Origin: Haliotis asinina | Taxonomy: Eukaryota > Mollusca > Gastropoda > Lepetellida > Haliotidae | Reading direction: 5' to 3' | NCBI RefSeq assembly: GCF_037392515.1 | Contig: NC_090282.1 | Coordinates: 31,605,554 to 31,669,553 of the forward strand | Length of the DNA stretch: 64,000 nt | Shown: positions 49,356 through 60,602 of the stretch, piece by piece | Position numbering within the stretch: the first letter of the stretch is position 1 | Layout of the letters: each line of letters begins with the position of its first letter | Notes under the pieces: model-generated | The model's input: the letters and a program-made list of their open reading frames with translations, nothing else | Told to the model about the DNA's origin: nothing | The model's database searches: none | Made by a program: the position numbers and the translations under genes

Positions 49356-49922
49356 TAAACCAAAAGTCACTGTGGTGTGTAATCTGATTGGTTGAAAAAC
49401 ATGATCGAATTATGAGATAAACATCATGTGTTGGCCAATTTTCGGGAATACATTTGGAACCGATGGCGTCAGCCGGAGGTTTCAAATGGAATATTCCCAT
49501 GCTTCAAATACTCAATAACACTCGCAAATTGGGCAACACATGATGTTTATCAACATTGTAAAGAAAAAAGTAAACCAAAGGGTTTTACTGTCTGTACTTG
49601 TTTACATCAAGGAGGGGCACGGCACTGATTTGTCATAACCTGTTCGTTTCAGCTGGTTCCCATGGTAGCATCTGCAGCTGCTCACTTCATTCTGACTTTA
49701 CATCACAATATGATTTGAATGACGTCAACACCGTTGATTACACAAAACAATTGTTTGCGATGGCTATACATGTCAATATGCAGCGAACAGTGTTGCAGTT
49801 TCCGGGAATCAAATACCAAATATCATGTTTTTCAACCAATCAGATTACAGAACACAGTGACTTTTGGTTTACAGTACTCAATAACACCCAGAAATTGGCC
49901 AACACATGATGTTTATCTCCAT
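49356..49922. mobile_element. Nested foldback between HAUS1 and the KCTD gene
   Basis: Order of arms: A (49356-49408, AAAAGTCACTGTG ... TGATTGGTTGAAAAACATGA), B (about 49415-49447, AAACATCATGTGTTGGCCAA), B' (49508-49552), A' (about 49825-49875) and B' again (49876-49920). B' is preceded by TACTCAATAACAC both times. It looks like a small B/B' element beside, or inside, a larger A/A' one. A perfect CRE (TGACGTCA) lies at 49730-49737. Confidence 0.7.
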
Positions 49923-50044
49923 ATTAGAAATGAGACAGAAGTGAACGTCTCTGTTTTGACAATAATACATTAGTAAACATTGCAGTACATTGTACAAACA
50001 TGTCTTCTACACAAACACACCATTTTCTTAAGATGTTAATGTTG

Positions 50045-50420
50045 GGGCATGATGGGCAAGCTGTTTAAAGGCACCAAGCTAGCAATCCAGCGAACTTGAC
50101 GTTGCTGGGATCGAGCCCACCTGTGACCAAGTGTAAAAACTTGGGAGTCAACTTTGTGTGCAGACTCTTTCACTAGTTTCAGTGTTTTGACAACCCCTGG
50201 TGTACAGTATACAGCCCTGTGTACATAGAAAAAGCCCACGAATCCATTGATAGATGACCAGATGGTGGCCACGTGAAAACGTGCAAACACCTAGTTGCGG
50301 GTACAGCAACGTGCAATGAACTGGGACGAAGTACTGAGAATATGTCTCCCAGCTCAACCATCTGTGAATGGGTACCTTGTAAGGATGGGAAAACCACATT
50401 AACTCAGTGCACCTTGTAGT
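50045..50420 (+). mobile_element. SINE family C (tRNA-like head)
   Basis: Head AGCAATCCAGCGAACTTGAC, box-B-like GGGATCGAGCC (50107-50117), body ending CATCTGTGAATGGGTACCTT and GTAAGGATGGGAAAACC. This arrangement is typical of tRNA-derived SINEs of many invertebrates. Single copy in the window. Confidence 0.65.
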
Positions 50421-50789
50421 TTGAAAGAGTTGTATTATCCCCAGAGAGTTGAACTGAGATGGAAAAATATGATGTGCTGTTGTGATGGACGTTCAATGTT
50501 CGAGGGCAGCTGAAGCAGCTGAACTGGATATCGGCGCTATGCAAATATTTGCTATTTTTTTCCAGCTTGGCCACCAAATGATATCACCCGGAGGATAAAG
50601 AAAATAATGCTTCGCGTACAAATGTTGGCTAATGTTTTTAAATGCTGTATTAAATATTATTATGAAAACCGGAAAAATAGCTTTGCATAAGATGACTACC
50701 GGAACCGAACCTTTGTTAACATGCAAGTACGGTGTTTGTAGGGTGTCGACAGAGTTACGTCCCTTCGGTAATGTTTGTAAACACGGAAA

Positions 50790-53778
50790 ATGGCTGTCAA
50801 CGTGGAAGGCGAAATGGCAGGGAAATCGCACGTAAGTGTCAATTTACTATGACATGTATTACATCATATATTTGTATAGTGTTTTGAAGTTTTGTATAAA
50901 CACTTGAGTAACAATATCACCACACGTCCGCACGGAAATGTCTGCCTATCGAAGGTCACTGTAAGTGACATGTGACATGGATACTTTCACACTTTGGACA
51001 GGCTAATAGCTTGCAATTACGACACTTTTGCGAGAATATCTTGGCCGTAGGTGGGTGATACAGATCACGAATGGGCAAGGTTGATTGTTTAAGTGTACGA
51101 CTCTCACGCACATCACTTCTAAATTCGGGAATGGGCGTTTCAACGCACAGCCTATTTTCGCTCGAAGCAAACGATTGTGATTACACAGTAAATTAAAATA
51201 ACTGATATACACACATTTTGTGAGAAGTTGTATGCCTGAATGTCTGTGAATTTGTTCCTCAGGTTATCCTTTTAGCTTTTTAACTTAAAACTTCAATTCA
51301 GGACTGCAAGAAGTCAAGTGAGATTGATGAGTCTTGAGTCTTTTCATTGAGTGGAAGTTTGCTGATCTTCAAGTTTTTTAATCCTTTCGCTGTATTATGC
51401 GCAAGAAGACAATATGCAATACCCCCTTTCTGATGTTAATGTAATGGGTAGCTAATCTGTATAACCCCTTCTATACATGGAAGCTATATGTTTTACGTTT
51501 GAAACAATTATTAATACAAAGGTGCAAGTCTAATAAAAATATGTTCATGTATTCCTGTAGATCTATATAAGTTATCTATTGATTACTGTAAGTCACATCC
51601 AGCCAAATGCATAAAAAGGTACTGGCTAGCGACCAGTTAACCCTGTGTACCAATTATCACCAGCACCTGGCTGTAGCACTTGCGCAGACAGCTTTACTTG
51701 CACTTCTGTGGTATTTCACATATTGACAATATAGCTCTGTACCCCATTCTCAATCACCTGATGAAGGAGTAAGCATTAACTCCGAAACGTTGTGTTCTCA
51801 TATAAAGAAGTTGACATCCATAAAATCTTCATTCTTATGCATTTCACTTCTAAATGCCCTTCAAAGACTTAATTCCCTGAAATGATAGGTTATACTTTAC
51901 TGTACTTCGTAGACAGGGTCTTCATAATATGCATATATATTCTTTTTTGACATGCATGTTCTTGTCACGATATGGCTGCAATATTGCCAATGTGACATTA
52001 AATATTAACTCACTCACTCATGATAGGTTACAAGAGTTAAAATTACTGTGAGTATTTTACGTTGTAGACGTTACAAATATGAATCCCTCGGGAAGACAAG
52101 ACCCAAACATGTCAGGGGTATGTCATCTGACCATTGGTGTGTTGACATGAAATTTCATAAATGATGAGAATTGAATGAAAATCACCCATGCCAAATTTCC
52201 ATCTGTTTTCTGGACTTGTGATACCATGCAGATAATACGAACAAAATATAACTGTCAATTTTCACCTATATCTTTTCCTTTTTCCCAGAGAAAACAATCA
52301 TTCCGAAAATTGCAAACGACTACTCGAAATATCAACTGTGATATGTTCAACCATACGGTGACATATACATACTCCCATCAGCTTATGTCAGCATCCGTCA
52401 ACATTCATAATGAGAGCGAGTTTTGGTCTTTTCAATTTCTTTTTTACGAACAAATTCTAATTGTGAAATTTCTTCAATATGTCAAGGTTTGAAACACAAT
52501 AGTTTTATTACCATGTTTATGTCAGATTAGGTGAATAACATAAAAAAATCAGAAATGGCGATAATTGGTCTTGTTATTTGTTGGGAAAGCACAATCTACA
52601 CTACCGCGCTTCCTGTTGACCGCGTTTTGGAGAAACACGATCAGCAACTGTAAACAAGCAGAAAACATCGATGAATAGCTGATCTATCATCAAGACAATT
52701 TTTTTATCATTCTGTTAAGAAATAATGGAGCAAATTGTTAAAACATGCTTAAAAATGGTGATAACTGGTCGCTAGCCAGTACAACTAGGAGGAGTTATAC
52801 AGCATACATTAAGGTATGCTGTCAGATATAAATATTATAGATTGTGCTATAGCATTGTCAACAGCCCAAGGCCTAGTTTTTCGAGGTTCTCTTAGCACTA
52901 AGATAGTCATAAGTGCCCTACGTTAACATAAACCTAAGACTGTTTCAGCACTAAGAGAGCTTTGAAAATCTATGCCCATGCCTGAACACTGGATTTGTGA
53001 GTATCACGTAATGACCAACATCTACTTTCAGGGCTTCCCGGACATTATAGAGCTGAATGTAGGCGGGCGTCATTTCAGCACCACCCACTTGACGTTGACC
53101 AAACACCAAGACACCATGCTCGGAACCATGTTTAGTGGCAAGTTCCCATGCATGCATGACAAAGATGGTCGCTACTTCATCGATGCAGACGGCGATTCCT
53201 TTGAACATATATTGCGATACCTACGTCTCAATGAACTACCTCCTGTGCATTTGATGGAAAAGGTGTATAAGGATGCTGTTTATTTCGGACTCGGTGATCT
53301 CATTCATGAACTTGAACTACAACCGTCAATAATGGCCAAGTTAATGAGAGACAAATTTTACTCCCGTTTGGATGGATTTCCAAGTGCTTTGAATGAAATT
53401 TTACACCAAGCAGGAAATCCAGAAATAATGCATAAAAGTTACCCTTCCACAACAGTTGTGGTGTCAGCTTTGGAGTCAGAACACAAACCTAAAAGTGATT
53501 TGTTTGATGTTAATCACGTCTGTGTTTGTGCAAAATCCACAAAAGAGGCAAATGTGAAATTAAAACCATGGAAACAGTTTGCAGAAGTCAGTGCTGAAGA
53601 ATACATACGGGCTCTTAAGAGCAACCTAGAAGAGCGTGGGTTTGTTGTTGTGTATCATCATATTGGGAACTGCAGCTACAGCTGTACACTCCCACCTCAA
53701 GGACGATCTTCATCAGTTCGTAAACAAAACTGTGCCACATTGTTCTTTGCACTCGTTTTTCACTGGACAAAAATGTAG
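50790..53778 (+). CDS. BTB/POZ (T1) domain protein, KCTD7/KCTD14-like
   Basis: Two coding exons. Exon 1 is 50790-50831 (MAVNVEGEMAGKSH, donor GTAAGT); exon 2 is 53032-53778 after TCTACTTTCAG. Phase 0 joins them in frame to give 262 residues. The BTB/T1 domain occupies about residues 15-115: IIELNVGGRHFSTTHLTL, TMLGTMFSGKF, DGRYFIDADGDSFEHILRYL, LPPVHLMEKVYKDAVYFGL. The C-terminal half has KPWKQFAEVSAEEYIRALKS and ERGFVVVYHHIG, as in KCTD7/14. Vertebrate KCTD7 and KCTD14 end in TWW; here the end is VFHWTKM. KCTD proteins oligomerise and many act as Cullin-3 adaptors; KCTD7 also affects neuronal excitability. Which vertebrate paralogue is closest cannot be settled by eye, so no symbol is given. 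A perfect-looking acceptor and the short first exon support this start over the in-frame ATG at 52972, which is intronic. Confidence 0.9.
51758..51788 (+). ncRNA. Hammerhead-like ribozyme core
   Basis: CTGATGA (51758-51764), a short stem GGAGT/ACTCC with an eight-base loop, then GAAAC (51784-51788): the conserved order of a hammerhead core. An extra A sits between CTGATGA and the stem, and I cannot pair helix I or III convincingly, so activity is doubtful. The same pattern (CTGATGAAGG...CCGAAACG) is known at the ends of Penelope-like and some other retroelements. Confidence 0.35.
51955..52020 (+). mobile_element. SINE family B 3' fragment
   Basis: GTCACGATATGGCTGCAATA, TTGCCAATGTGACATTAAAT and AACTCACTCACTC: tail only. 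Confidence 0.65.
52871..52976. mobile_element. Short palindromic MITE, 55 bp before KCTD exon 2
   Basis: The two halves are imperfect inverted repeats: GAGGTTCTCTTAGCACTAAG on the left and CTAAGAGAGCTTTGAAAATC on the right. A relative lies at 56806-56905. Confidence 0.75.
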
Positions 53779-54600
53779 TTTGAGACACAACCAGGAAATG
53801 GTGTTCAGTTTATTGTCAGTTGACAATGAAGACTTTTACATGTTTTTCTGTATTTTTATATATTTTTAGAGAATGGTCACCAGTAGTGAAAGGAAAGTCA
53901 TCTTTATACCTGAGAAATTGTTTCAGTGTTTGGTACACTGGTATATTAGAAAGCTGTAAAAAAAAACTTATATTGGAATGTCATGAAGACATGAACTCTA
54001 TGGACAATCTTTCTAGGATGTACCAGGTGAAGGGGCAAGATGTTTTCCTGAAACATAGTGAAAAACAGGAAATTGTTATCCAGTAATTTTTCATAATTTT
54101 TTTGTATTTCTTGTTTAACGAATCAGCGATCATATTTTTCAAGAATAAGAAAAACCGTAAAACTTAATTTTCAAAACACAGAAAATTAAATCCTCATGTT
54201 TGTATTGGCCAAAAATGCAACCTTACAAAAACGAAAATGTTGGATTGTTTTACTCTTCATAAATTGCCAAAAATAAAATACTTTCAGAATTTAAAAGGAG
54301 TAGTTCTTTGACTGGTGAATTTTATTTTTTATTTTATTTTCTTTCCCCACTGCCTTCAGGTTTTCTGAGGACAAAAATAAAAAAAACAAGAAATAAAATT
54401 GGTCTGGCCTGGTCTGGTAATGTTTCCTTTTTGAAATTTCTCAATAAACATGTTCACAAATGAACAGCATAATATAGTAGTATATGCATCTGAGAAACAG
54501 TGTCCTATGGTTGCAACAGAAACAGCTGTCATAAACAATAACATTTTGATATTACTGTATATTTAACATGTTTATATCTAGTTTAGATAAGGCTGCATAC
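53779..54600 (+). other. Probable 3' UTR and downstream flank of the KCTD gene, with repeat R3 copy 3
   Basis: R3 occupies 54180-54415 (TTTGTATTGGCCAAAAATGC, TTCATAAATTGCCAAAAATA, GCCTTCAGGTTTTCTGAGGA, AATAAAATTGGTCTGGCC). Candidate poly(A) signals AATAAA at 54272, 54376 and 54392 all fall inside R3, so the repeat may supply the 3' end. An 88-codon frame at 53820-54086 has no recognisable similarity. Confidence 0.5.
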
Positions 54601-54607
54601 AAAAGTT

Positions 54608-54882
54608 AAATGTTTCTCGGGCACCTTTTTTCAGAAGTGATGAGGGAGTACAACATTTTAAAAAAATTTTATAGAAAAAAATGTGATGAGGGAGGAACAC
54701 ATTTTTATTTTTCTTTCTCAGAAATACAGCTTGGAAAGTCTAGCACATGTTAATGAGTTGTAGATTCAGTGATACCCGTTCTTACAGACACTCATTCTTA
54801 GAGTGGGCAAATGGATGATCAGGACATAGTAAAGTCAAAATTATTTATTTTAATGTAATGAAAAATTGCCCGAGAAGCATTT
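54608..54882 (+). mobile_element. MITE family M1, best-preserved copy
   Basis: 275 bp with 16-bp terminal inverted repeats: AAATGTTTCTCGGGCA at the left, TGCCCGAGAAGCATTT at the right (one mismatch). The interior has long A and T runs and GAAATACAGCTTGGAAAG. Other copies are at 9265-9480 and 17336-17606. Confidence 0.8.
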
Positions 54883-54889
54883 TACTTTT

Positions 54890-56019
54890 TTTCATTTAGC
54901 CTGACATAGTACTTTATAGAGAGAAATGTTTTGTGAGTTATCACTTAAGTCACTCTATGTTACATAATGTATGGGTTTGTTAATGGCACAATGCAGTTGG
55001 TCCTGAAGACAACTGATAGGAAGTGTGACATAACAATTTGTATTGTCTCAGTTTGAGTGATCTTTTTCTCATATATTTATTGTGAAAAACAATGATAACT
55101 ACTCTCTTAGTAGGTATTGTGGATGGGAAATGTGTAGGCTACAGGGAACAATAGCAGAAAACTTAAGACTTTATTCGCTGTAGCTGCTTTATGTGAAACA
55201 CGGGTGGTAGTTAGGCAAGTTTTTAAAGTTTGCTCATGAGACTCCCACAAGTTTCAGCCAGAGCACGGGGCTGGAGATGTAAAACTTACTAGCTCTGATC
55301 AAAACTTTCCTGTCCACAAGAAATGTAAATTTACTTAGTGTATTTAAATTAAAACTTATAAAACATTTAAAAAAAACTCATTCTAATTCAGGAAAAGAGT
55401 TAACTGTTACTTCAGATTTGTGACTGAATTAATAATGATTTGCAGTCCTGAAATGGGATGAATATGTTTACGTACAAGTTGAAATTTTAACCCATCCCTT
55501 GGGCAGGTTAACTTGAGAATGGCAGTCTATGTTTAGAATAACCTGTCCCAGGTAGGCAGGCAGGTGTTTTGAACAATGGGGTGTGATTCATCATGTGTGT
55601 ATCCCTTGCAATGTGTTCATCCTGTTTCTTGTGTTCTGTTGAAATAGGGCATAAAATAATACTCATGTGAAACTACATAACTGAAGAGTTAAAATTAGCA
55701 TAGAACTTAATGATCGTTGTTGCGGCAATGTACTCAGATGCCTAAATTGACATGACCTAAGATTTTATGTCCATCAGTTTGAACATCTTGTCTTAATTTT
55801 GAGGAGTTTTAACATGGCATGTGATCACTGAACATCAAACTATTGAATTTCCTATTCTTGAAGCAGTTGTTGAGAAGTGATAAGCATGACTTCGTCATCA
55901 GGTCTTAGAGATGATAGATATAAAACATATTAGCTTACCTATTCTTGCAAATATACATTGTTATGAATATCATACAGGCTGACTGTTAGATCACTTAGGT
56001 ATCACTACTATATCATTTA
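54890..56019. other. Intergenic, unassigned
   Basis: No exon, RNA gene or repeat recognised. Confidence 0.4.
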
Positions 56020-56180
56020 CTGGTAGGTTCATTAGAGTAGCCTAATGGTTCAAGTGTTCGCTCACCAAGACTGATTCAATTCCATACATAGTTACTATTT
56101 TTGACTGTCCACAGCCCCAATATTGCTGAAATATTACTAAAAGTGGCGTAAAGCCCCAAATTCACTCAAACATTCATATA
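56020..56180 (+). mobile_element. SINE family B copy
   Basis: AGAGTAGCCTAATGGTTCAA (box A region), GATTCAATTCC (box B), tail CCAATATTGCTGAAATATTA and GTGGCGTAAAGCC. Confidence 0.8.
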
Positions 56181-56493
56181 CTTGTGTTTTTACTGTAGTT
56201 TTACGGTTTATTATTATTAGTAATTTTTATTGAAATATACAGAATGCTATTTTTTATGTTTGTTGTTTACTATGGTAAGTGGGGGGCTTTGAATTCCCAA
56301 ATCCTCTCTTAAAATGAAGTATTAAGTGATCCTTAATATAAGACACAGAGGGTGTTACTTTGTTTGCTAATACTGCTGTACTAATATACTGCTGAATCTT
56401 TGTTAGGGATGACAGTCCAGTAAGTGCTGGAAGCCTTGCGGAATTCTTTTCTCACTTACATGTAAGTCAAGTTGTGTTTATGGAACTTATGAA

Positions 56494-56712
56494 CCATGAA
56501 GATCCAGGTGAAAATTGATCTTAACCCATGCTTGTTGTTAGTGGCGACTAACGGGATCAGGTGGTCAAACTTGCAGACTAGCTTGATACATGTCATCACA
56601 ATTGCATGGGTTCTACTGTTCATGATGTTGATCTCTGGATTGTCTGCTCCAGACTTGATTATTTACATTCTGTCACCATACAGTTGGAATTTTAATCACT
56701 TATGAGTAAGCT
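56494..56712 (+). mobile_element. SINE family A copy
   Basis: GAAGATCCAGGTGAAAAT, TTAACCCATGCTTGTTGTTA, GGCGACTAACGGGATCAGGT, GTTGATCTCTGGATTGTCTG and CCATACAGTTGGAATTTTAA. Confidence 0.85.
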
Positions 56713-56805
56713 ATTTTAAGAGTGAGATTAAACATGTTACTAGTGCATGACTCGGGGTGTGTTTTCATAATGCTTTTTCAGTACCTGTACTGAATGCAAT
56801 CTGGA

Positions 56806-56905
56806 CCTAGATTTTCAAAGCTCTCTTAGTGCTAAGATATTTGAAAGTTAATGTATGGCACTTAGAACTGTCTTAGAGCTAAGGCAGGTTAAAAATCTAT
56901 GGCCT
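56806..56905. mobile_element. Short palindromic MITE, second copy
   Basis: CCTAGATTTTCAAAGCTCTC on the left; the right arm ends TTAAAAATCTATGGCC. Same family as 52871-52976; it lies in the 60 bp just before a family A SINE. Confidence 0.75.
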
Positions 56906-56965
56906 GGTTACAGGTAAAATTATGGTTGCACCATACAATAATGTTCCTGGTTCTAAAAAGTAATA

Positions 56966-57212
56966 CCCGTGAAGGTCCCAGGGTAGAATAGGTCTTCAGC
57001 AACCCATGCTTGCCATAAAAGGCGACTATGAAAGGCGATTGGGTGGTCAGACTCGCTGACTTGGTTGACACATATCATCCGTTCCCAATTGCATAGATTG
57101 ATGCTCATGTTGTTGATCACTGGATTGTCTGGTCCAGACTCGATTATTTACAGACCGCCGCCATATAGCTGGAATATTGCTGAGTGCGGTGTAAAACTAA
57201 ACTCACTCTAAA
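56966..57212 (+). mobile_element. SINE family A, full-length reference copy
   Basis: Complete: ACCCGTGAAGGTCCCAGGGT, CAACCCATGCTTGCCATAAA, TGGGTGGTCAGACTCGCTGA, GATCACTGGATTGTCTGGTC, ATAGCTGGAATATTGCTGAG and the tail AAAACTAAACTCACTC. The tail equals that of family B, which fixes its polarity. Confidence 0.9.
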
Positions 57213-57219
57213 AAGTAAC

Positions 57220-59385
57220 ATGAGTGCATGTGACTGTTTAGCAATTTTCATAAGTACTCAGTATCAGGAACATTCAACTGACCCCATCGTCATAAATGAT
57301 AATATGCTAAGAGATACTTCAGGATTTCATTGTTTACAAAATGTGTTGGTTTCAGAGATCACTTTTGGTGAAGGACTTTTAAACTCTGTAATGACTGAAG
57401 TAGTTACATGTTCTATGATAATGTTATCATATATTGCACCATCCTGCATTCATGTTTCCTGTTTGTGAAGTTTATCAGTCAGAGTCTGTCTCTCATTGTT
57501 GGCACAGATAAATTTGGTATACCTGAATTGTGTCCACTCTCCTTCAGTGCTGTACAGCCTCACAAGTGAACTGCCCCAGGAAAATCTGGTTTTAAACTCT
57601 GCAGATACCCTTGTTGTTGTAAGATGGAATCTATGGAATAAGGAAGTCTGGCTCTGGGACGTCAATGCATGTCATGAGATCCAGTTGAGTAAACTGATAC
57701 ATGTAATACTAGTCACTTGACTGTCCTGTCCAGATTCATTCTAAGCAAGAAACAACTAACTCTGAACAGTCAAGGAAATGCAACACTGACATTTGCTTTT
57801 TAAATGGAAGACATGAACATGAATTGCTACTTTGAAAAGATTTCATTTTAGAAAAAGTTTCTTTTGCTGTTCAGTATATAAGCAGAAGTCACTAGAGACT
57901 TGAAGTGTCAGTGCTATTACTCTCACAGGCATATCCTCATACAGTGGTGTTGATGTTCTGTTAATAACATTACAAGACATTCAACATTCTAAACCCAGAG
58001 TGTTCTATTTTTTTCATTGGCATTGTAGTTAAAAAACATCCAAATCCATTCCACCAGCTATTTGTTGCACTGATTTGTTTGTTTCTGACCTGGAGTTTTA
58101 ATAAAAGTTAAAAACCGTTTCCATATTCACAGGAGTCCATCTACAAATATCATACTATACCTAATGAGCATGCTTGTGTTTTTACTAACTCAATTGTTTT
58201 AAAGGTGTCAGATGTTTATGTACTGTTTTATCCTTCAGAGAATTAACTTATAAATAAATTATGCAAACATCCTTAAGATGTGTTATTGTTTGTATTAGGT
58301 GACACTTCCTGTAGACATTGTAGACACCAGATCTCTGCAATAAGAAGAAGTGGCTTTGATTATTGTAATATATACTGGTCAAGATAAGTTAGGGATGTTG
58401 GTGTTGTTTTGACTGATATTTTATCAGAATGTCAGTGAATACATACAGAATTATTCATTATTTCAAAATTTACATATATCCCTTACTATTTTTGTCCAGT
58501 ATATACCTACCTCAGTAAGGAAGTTGAGGAATGCATGAATCCTCTAATGTTACAATTGGTAGTCTTTTATTGATTGACAGATTAGCTATGATGACATGAG
58601 ATATAAGAGTGTCTTAAAATATCGCATCAATTACAGAGAGTGAGAGAGAGAGAGAGAGCGTGTGGGTGGGTGGGTGGGGTAAGTGTGGGGTGGGGTAGGC
58701 TACTACTGTAAGTTTGGGGGTTTTGTTATCAAACAATTTAGGTGATGAGGTTGGATGGCCTGCTTTTGTTTTTGTAGGTCATGATCAGTGAAACAGCTCC
58801 CTGGAAACTTGTTTTAAGTGTCTCTCTACATTGTTCTCCAGTATGAAACAGGCCTTGAACCAACCCTGATGTGGTAATTGGACACTACAGAGTAATGTAA
58901 ATCCAAGGCGCTGAGTAAAGGGATTGCTTTGGTCATTTTCATTGCATCATCATTGCAGCTGCAACATCATCTTCAGCATAATTACTGTAATCAAATGGTT
59001 TGATCGCTGGACTGAATACAATTAAAACACATTTTCTTACAATTGTCCGTAGTCACATAAATGTACTTATTTACGATAAGGTTATGGTGCATTTCAGTCC
59101 AGAGGTTAACGTCACTTAATTACTTGCATAATGTGTCGGTTGCTCAGACCGATACTGTAGCAGCATTTCCATGAAACTATGTTAGGCATGTCGGTAGGGA
59201 GGAATTTGAACTACAACGCTGTCCAGACTTAGATCTACCAGTCTCAGTGGGTATCTGAAGAGGTCCTCTGGTACTAAAGTCCTCACACCATGCTTTAGTG
59301 CCATTTACTAGGAAAGAGTTGTCCCAAGGATAACATCTGTTACATGAGAGAAACCGTATTATTACGCTCCGTTCTTCCATACGTA
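57220..59385. other. Intergenic, with a purine/GGTG microsatellite
   Basis: A (GA)n run followed by GTGGGTGGGTGGGTGG lies at 58637-58690. A very diverged SINE A piece may lie at 57660-57745. Otherwise unassigned. Confidence 0.45.
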
Positions 59386-60005
59386 CTAATTGGTATATCT
59401 TAAGAACCATTCTCTAGATTCTTTTCAAATTTGGTACCAAGGTTCGTCATAGTAAAAGACGGGTTTCGGTCAGGTTTGGCGACCTTTACTTTCATTTTAA
59501 GGTCACAAAGGGAATTTAACCTTTTACCCTTGTCCGCGAGATATCTCAAGAATCGTTCCCAGAATTTTCTTCATATTCATCTCCAAGCTTATTCTAGGGT
59601 AGAGGCAGGGCCCAGTCAATTTTGGTGGCCTTCACTTAATTTTCATTTCAGCATGTTAACTTGTCAGCGAGATACCTCAAGAACCGTTCTCTGGATTTTC
59701 TTCACAATCGACATGAAGCTTCATCTAGTGCAGGGACATGGCCGAGTAGAAATTGGCGACTTTCAATTAATGTTCAAGGTCACAGAGACACTTTGATTTC
59801 TGCATGTTCACCTGCATGTTAAGCTTGACAACACGATATCTCAAGAGCTGGTCACTGGATCTTCTTATTCATCACCAAGCTTCACCTTGGGAAGGCGCAT
59901 TTAACTTTATCTAAAACTAGTACCTTCATTTTCATTACTTTTTAAGTTTAATTTGATAATTTGTGGCGGGGGATTATGTCGCCTTAGTGACAATGCTTGT
60001 TTAAA
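59386..60005 (+). repeat. Modular dispersed repeat, four ~130-150-bp modules
   Basis: Each module has a ATATCTCAAGAACCGTTC-like start, then TGGATTTTCTTCACA, CCAAGCTT and a GGCGACTTTCA / GGTGGCCTTCA block (starts near 59392, 59537, 59670, 59834). The tail is TTTGTGGCGGGGGATTATGT, then CGCCTTAGTGACAATGC. Its plan (modules plus a GCGGGGG tail) parallels that of the 4.1-kb and 28.2-kb repeats, though the sequence differs. Confidence 0.7.
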
Positions 60006-60277
60006 TTGTCGCAGGACCGATTACATCCACGTAGTTAAGTGCCATTGCAGGGATGAAAGCTTGTAAACATATCTTGGTGAAATCCTTCGTTATGTCTATC
60101 TTTGATATTACGCCGGTGCAAATGACATCGTCTTTGTTCCAATGATCGAAAACAGTCTATCCAGACTGTGTATACACGCCACTGATTTGTTTGATAGGTA
60201 TAATTATATTGCCACAGTTAGCTATATCTCAACTAGAACACAGATTGACAATCAAAGAGTGAGTATTGCAAAAATAC

Positions 60278-60420
60278 AAGCTCACTGACTTGACACATAT
60301 CATAGCTCGATTGCGTAGATCGATGTTCATGCTGTTAATCACGGAGGAGTCTGGTCTAGACTTGATTATATACAGACTGTCACGACATAGCTGGAATATT
60401 GCGGCTAGATATCAAACCAA
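60278..60420 (+). mobile_element. SINE family A 3' half
   Basis: TCACTGACTTGACACATATC, GTAGATCGATGTTCATGCTG and GACATAGCTGGAATATTGCG; lacks the 5' third and the ACTC tail. Confidence 0.8.
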
Positions 60421-60602
60421 ATCATGTTTCCTAGCTGATCAGCTTCAATTTCACTGTTTTAATATGTCTGATGACATGAGAAAATGGATAGATCTACGTT
60501 TATACTTGAACTAAACACGGAAACATTCATAAGGTGACCATTCATACCATGAAGCCATATTCTAATTTACAGACATACAAACCTTAAAACGAAGATCTTT
60601 AA

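Larger units (their letters stand above)
51619..52782. mobile_element. Element bounded by perfect 21-bp inverted repeats (KCTD intron)
   Basis: GTACTGGCTAGCGACCAG plus TTA at 51619-51639 is matched by its exact reverse complement at 52762-52782, 1,164 bp apart end to end. A second, weaker inverted pair follows inside (ACCAATTATCACCA at about 51650, TGGCGATAATTGGT at about 52556). Inside lie the hammerhead-like motif (51758-51788) and a SINE family B tail (51955-52020). No transposase, and no flanking duplication that I could verify. Confidence 0.6.

Noticed and set aside
52972-53031. ATG at 52972 as start of the KCTD protein
   Set aside because: The following 60 bp end in a strong acceptor (CTACTTTCAG), and 50790-50831 gives an in-frame first exon with a perfect donor; residues before GFPD look intronic.
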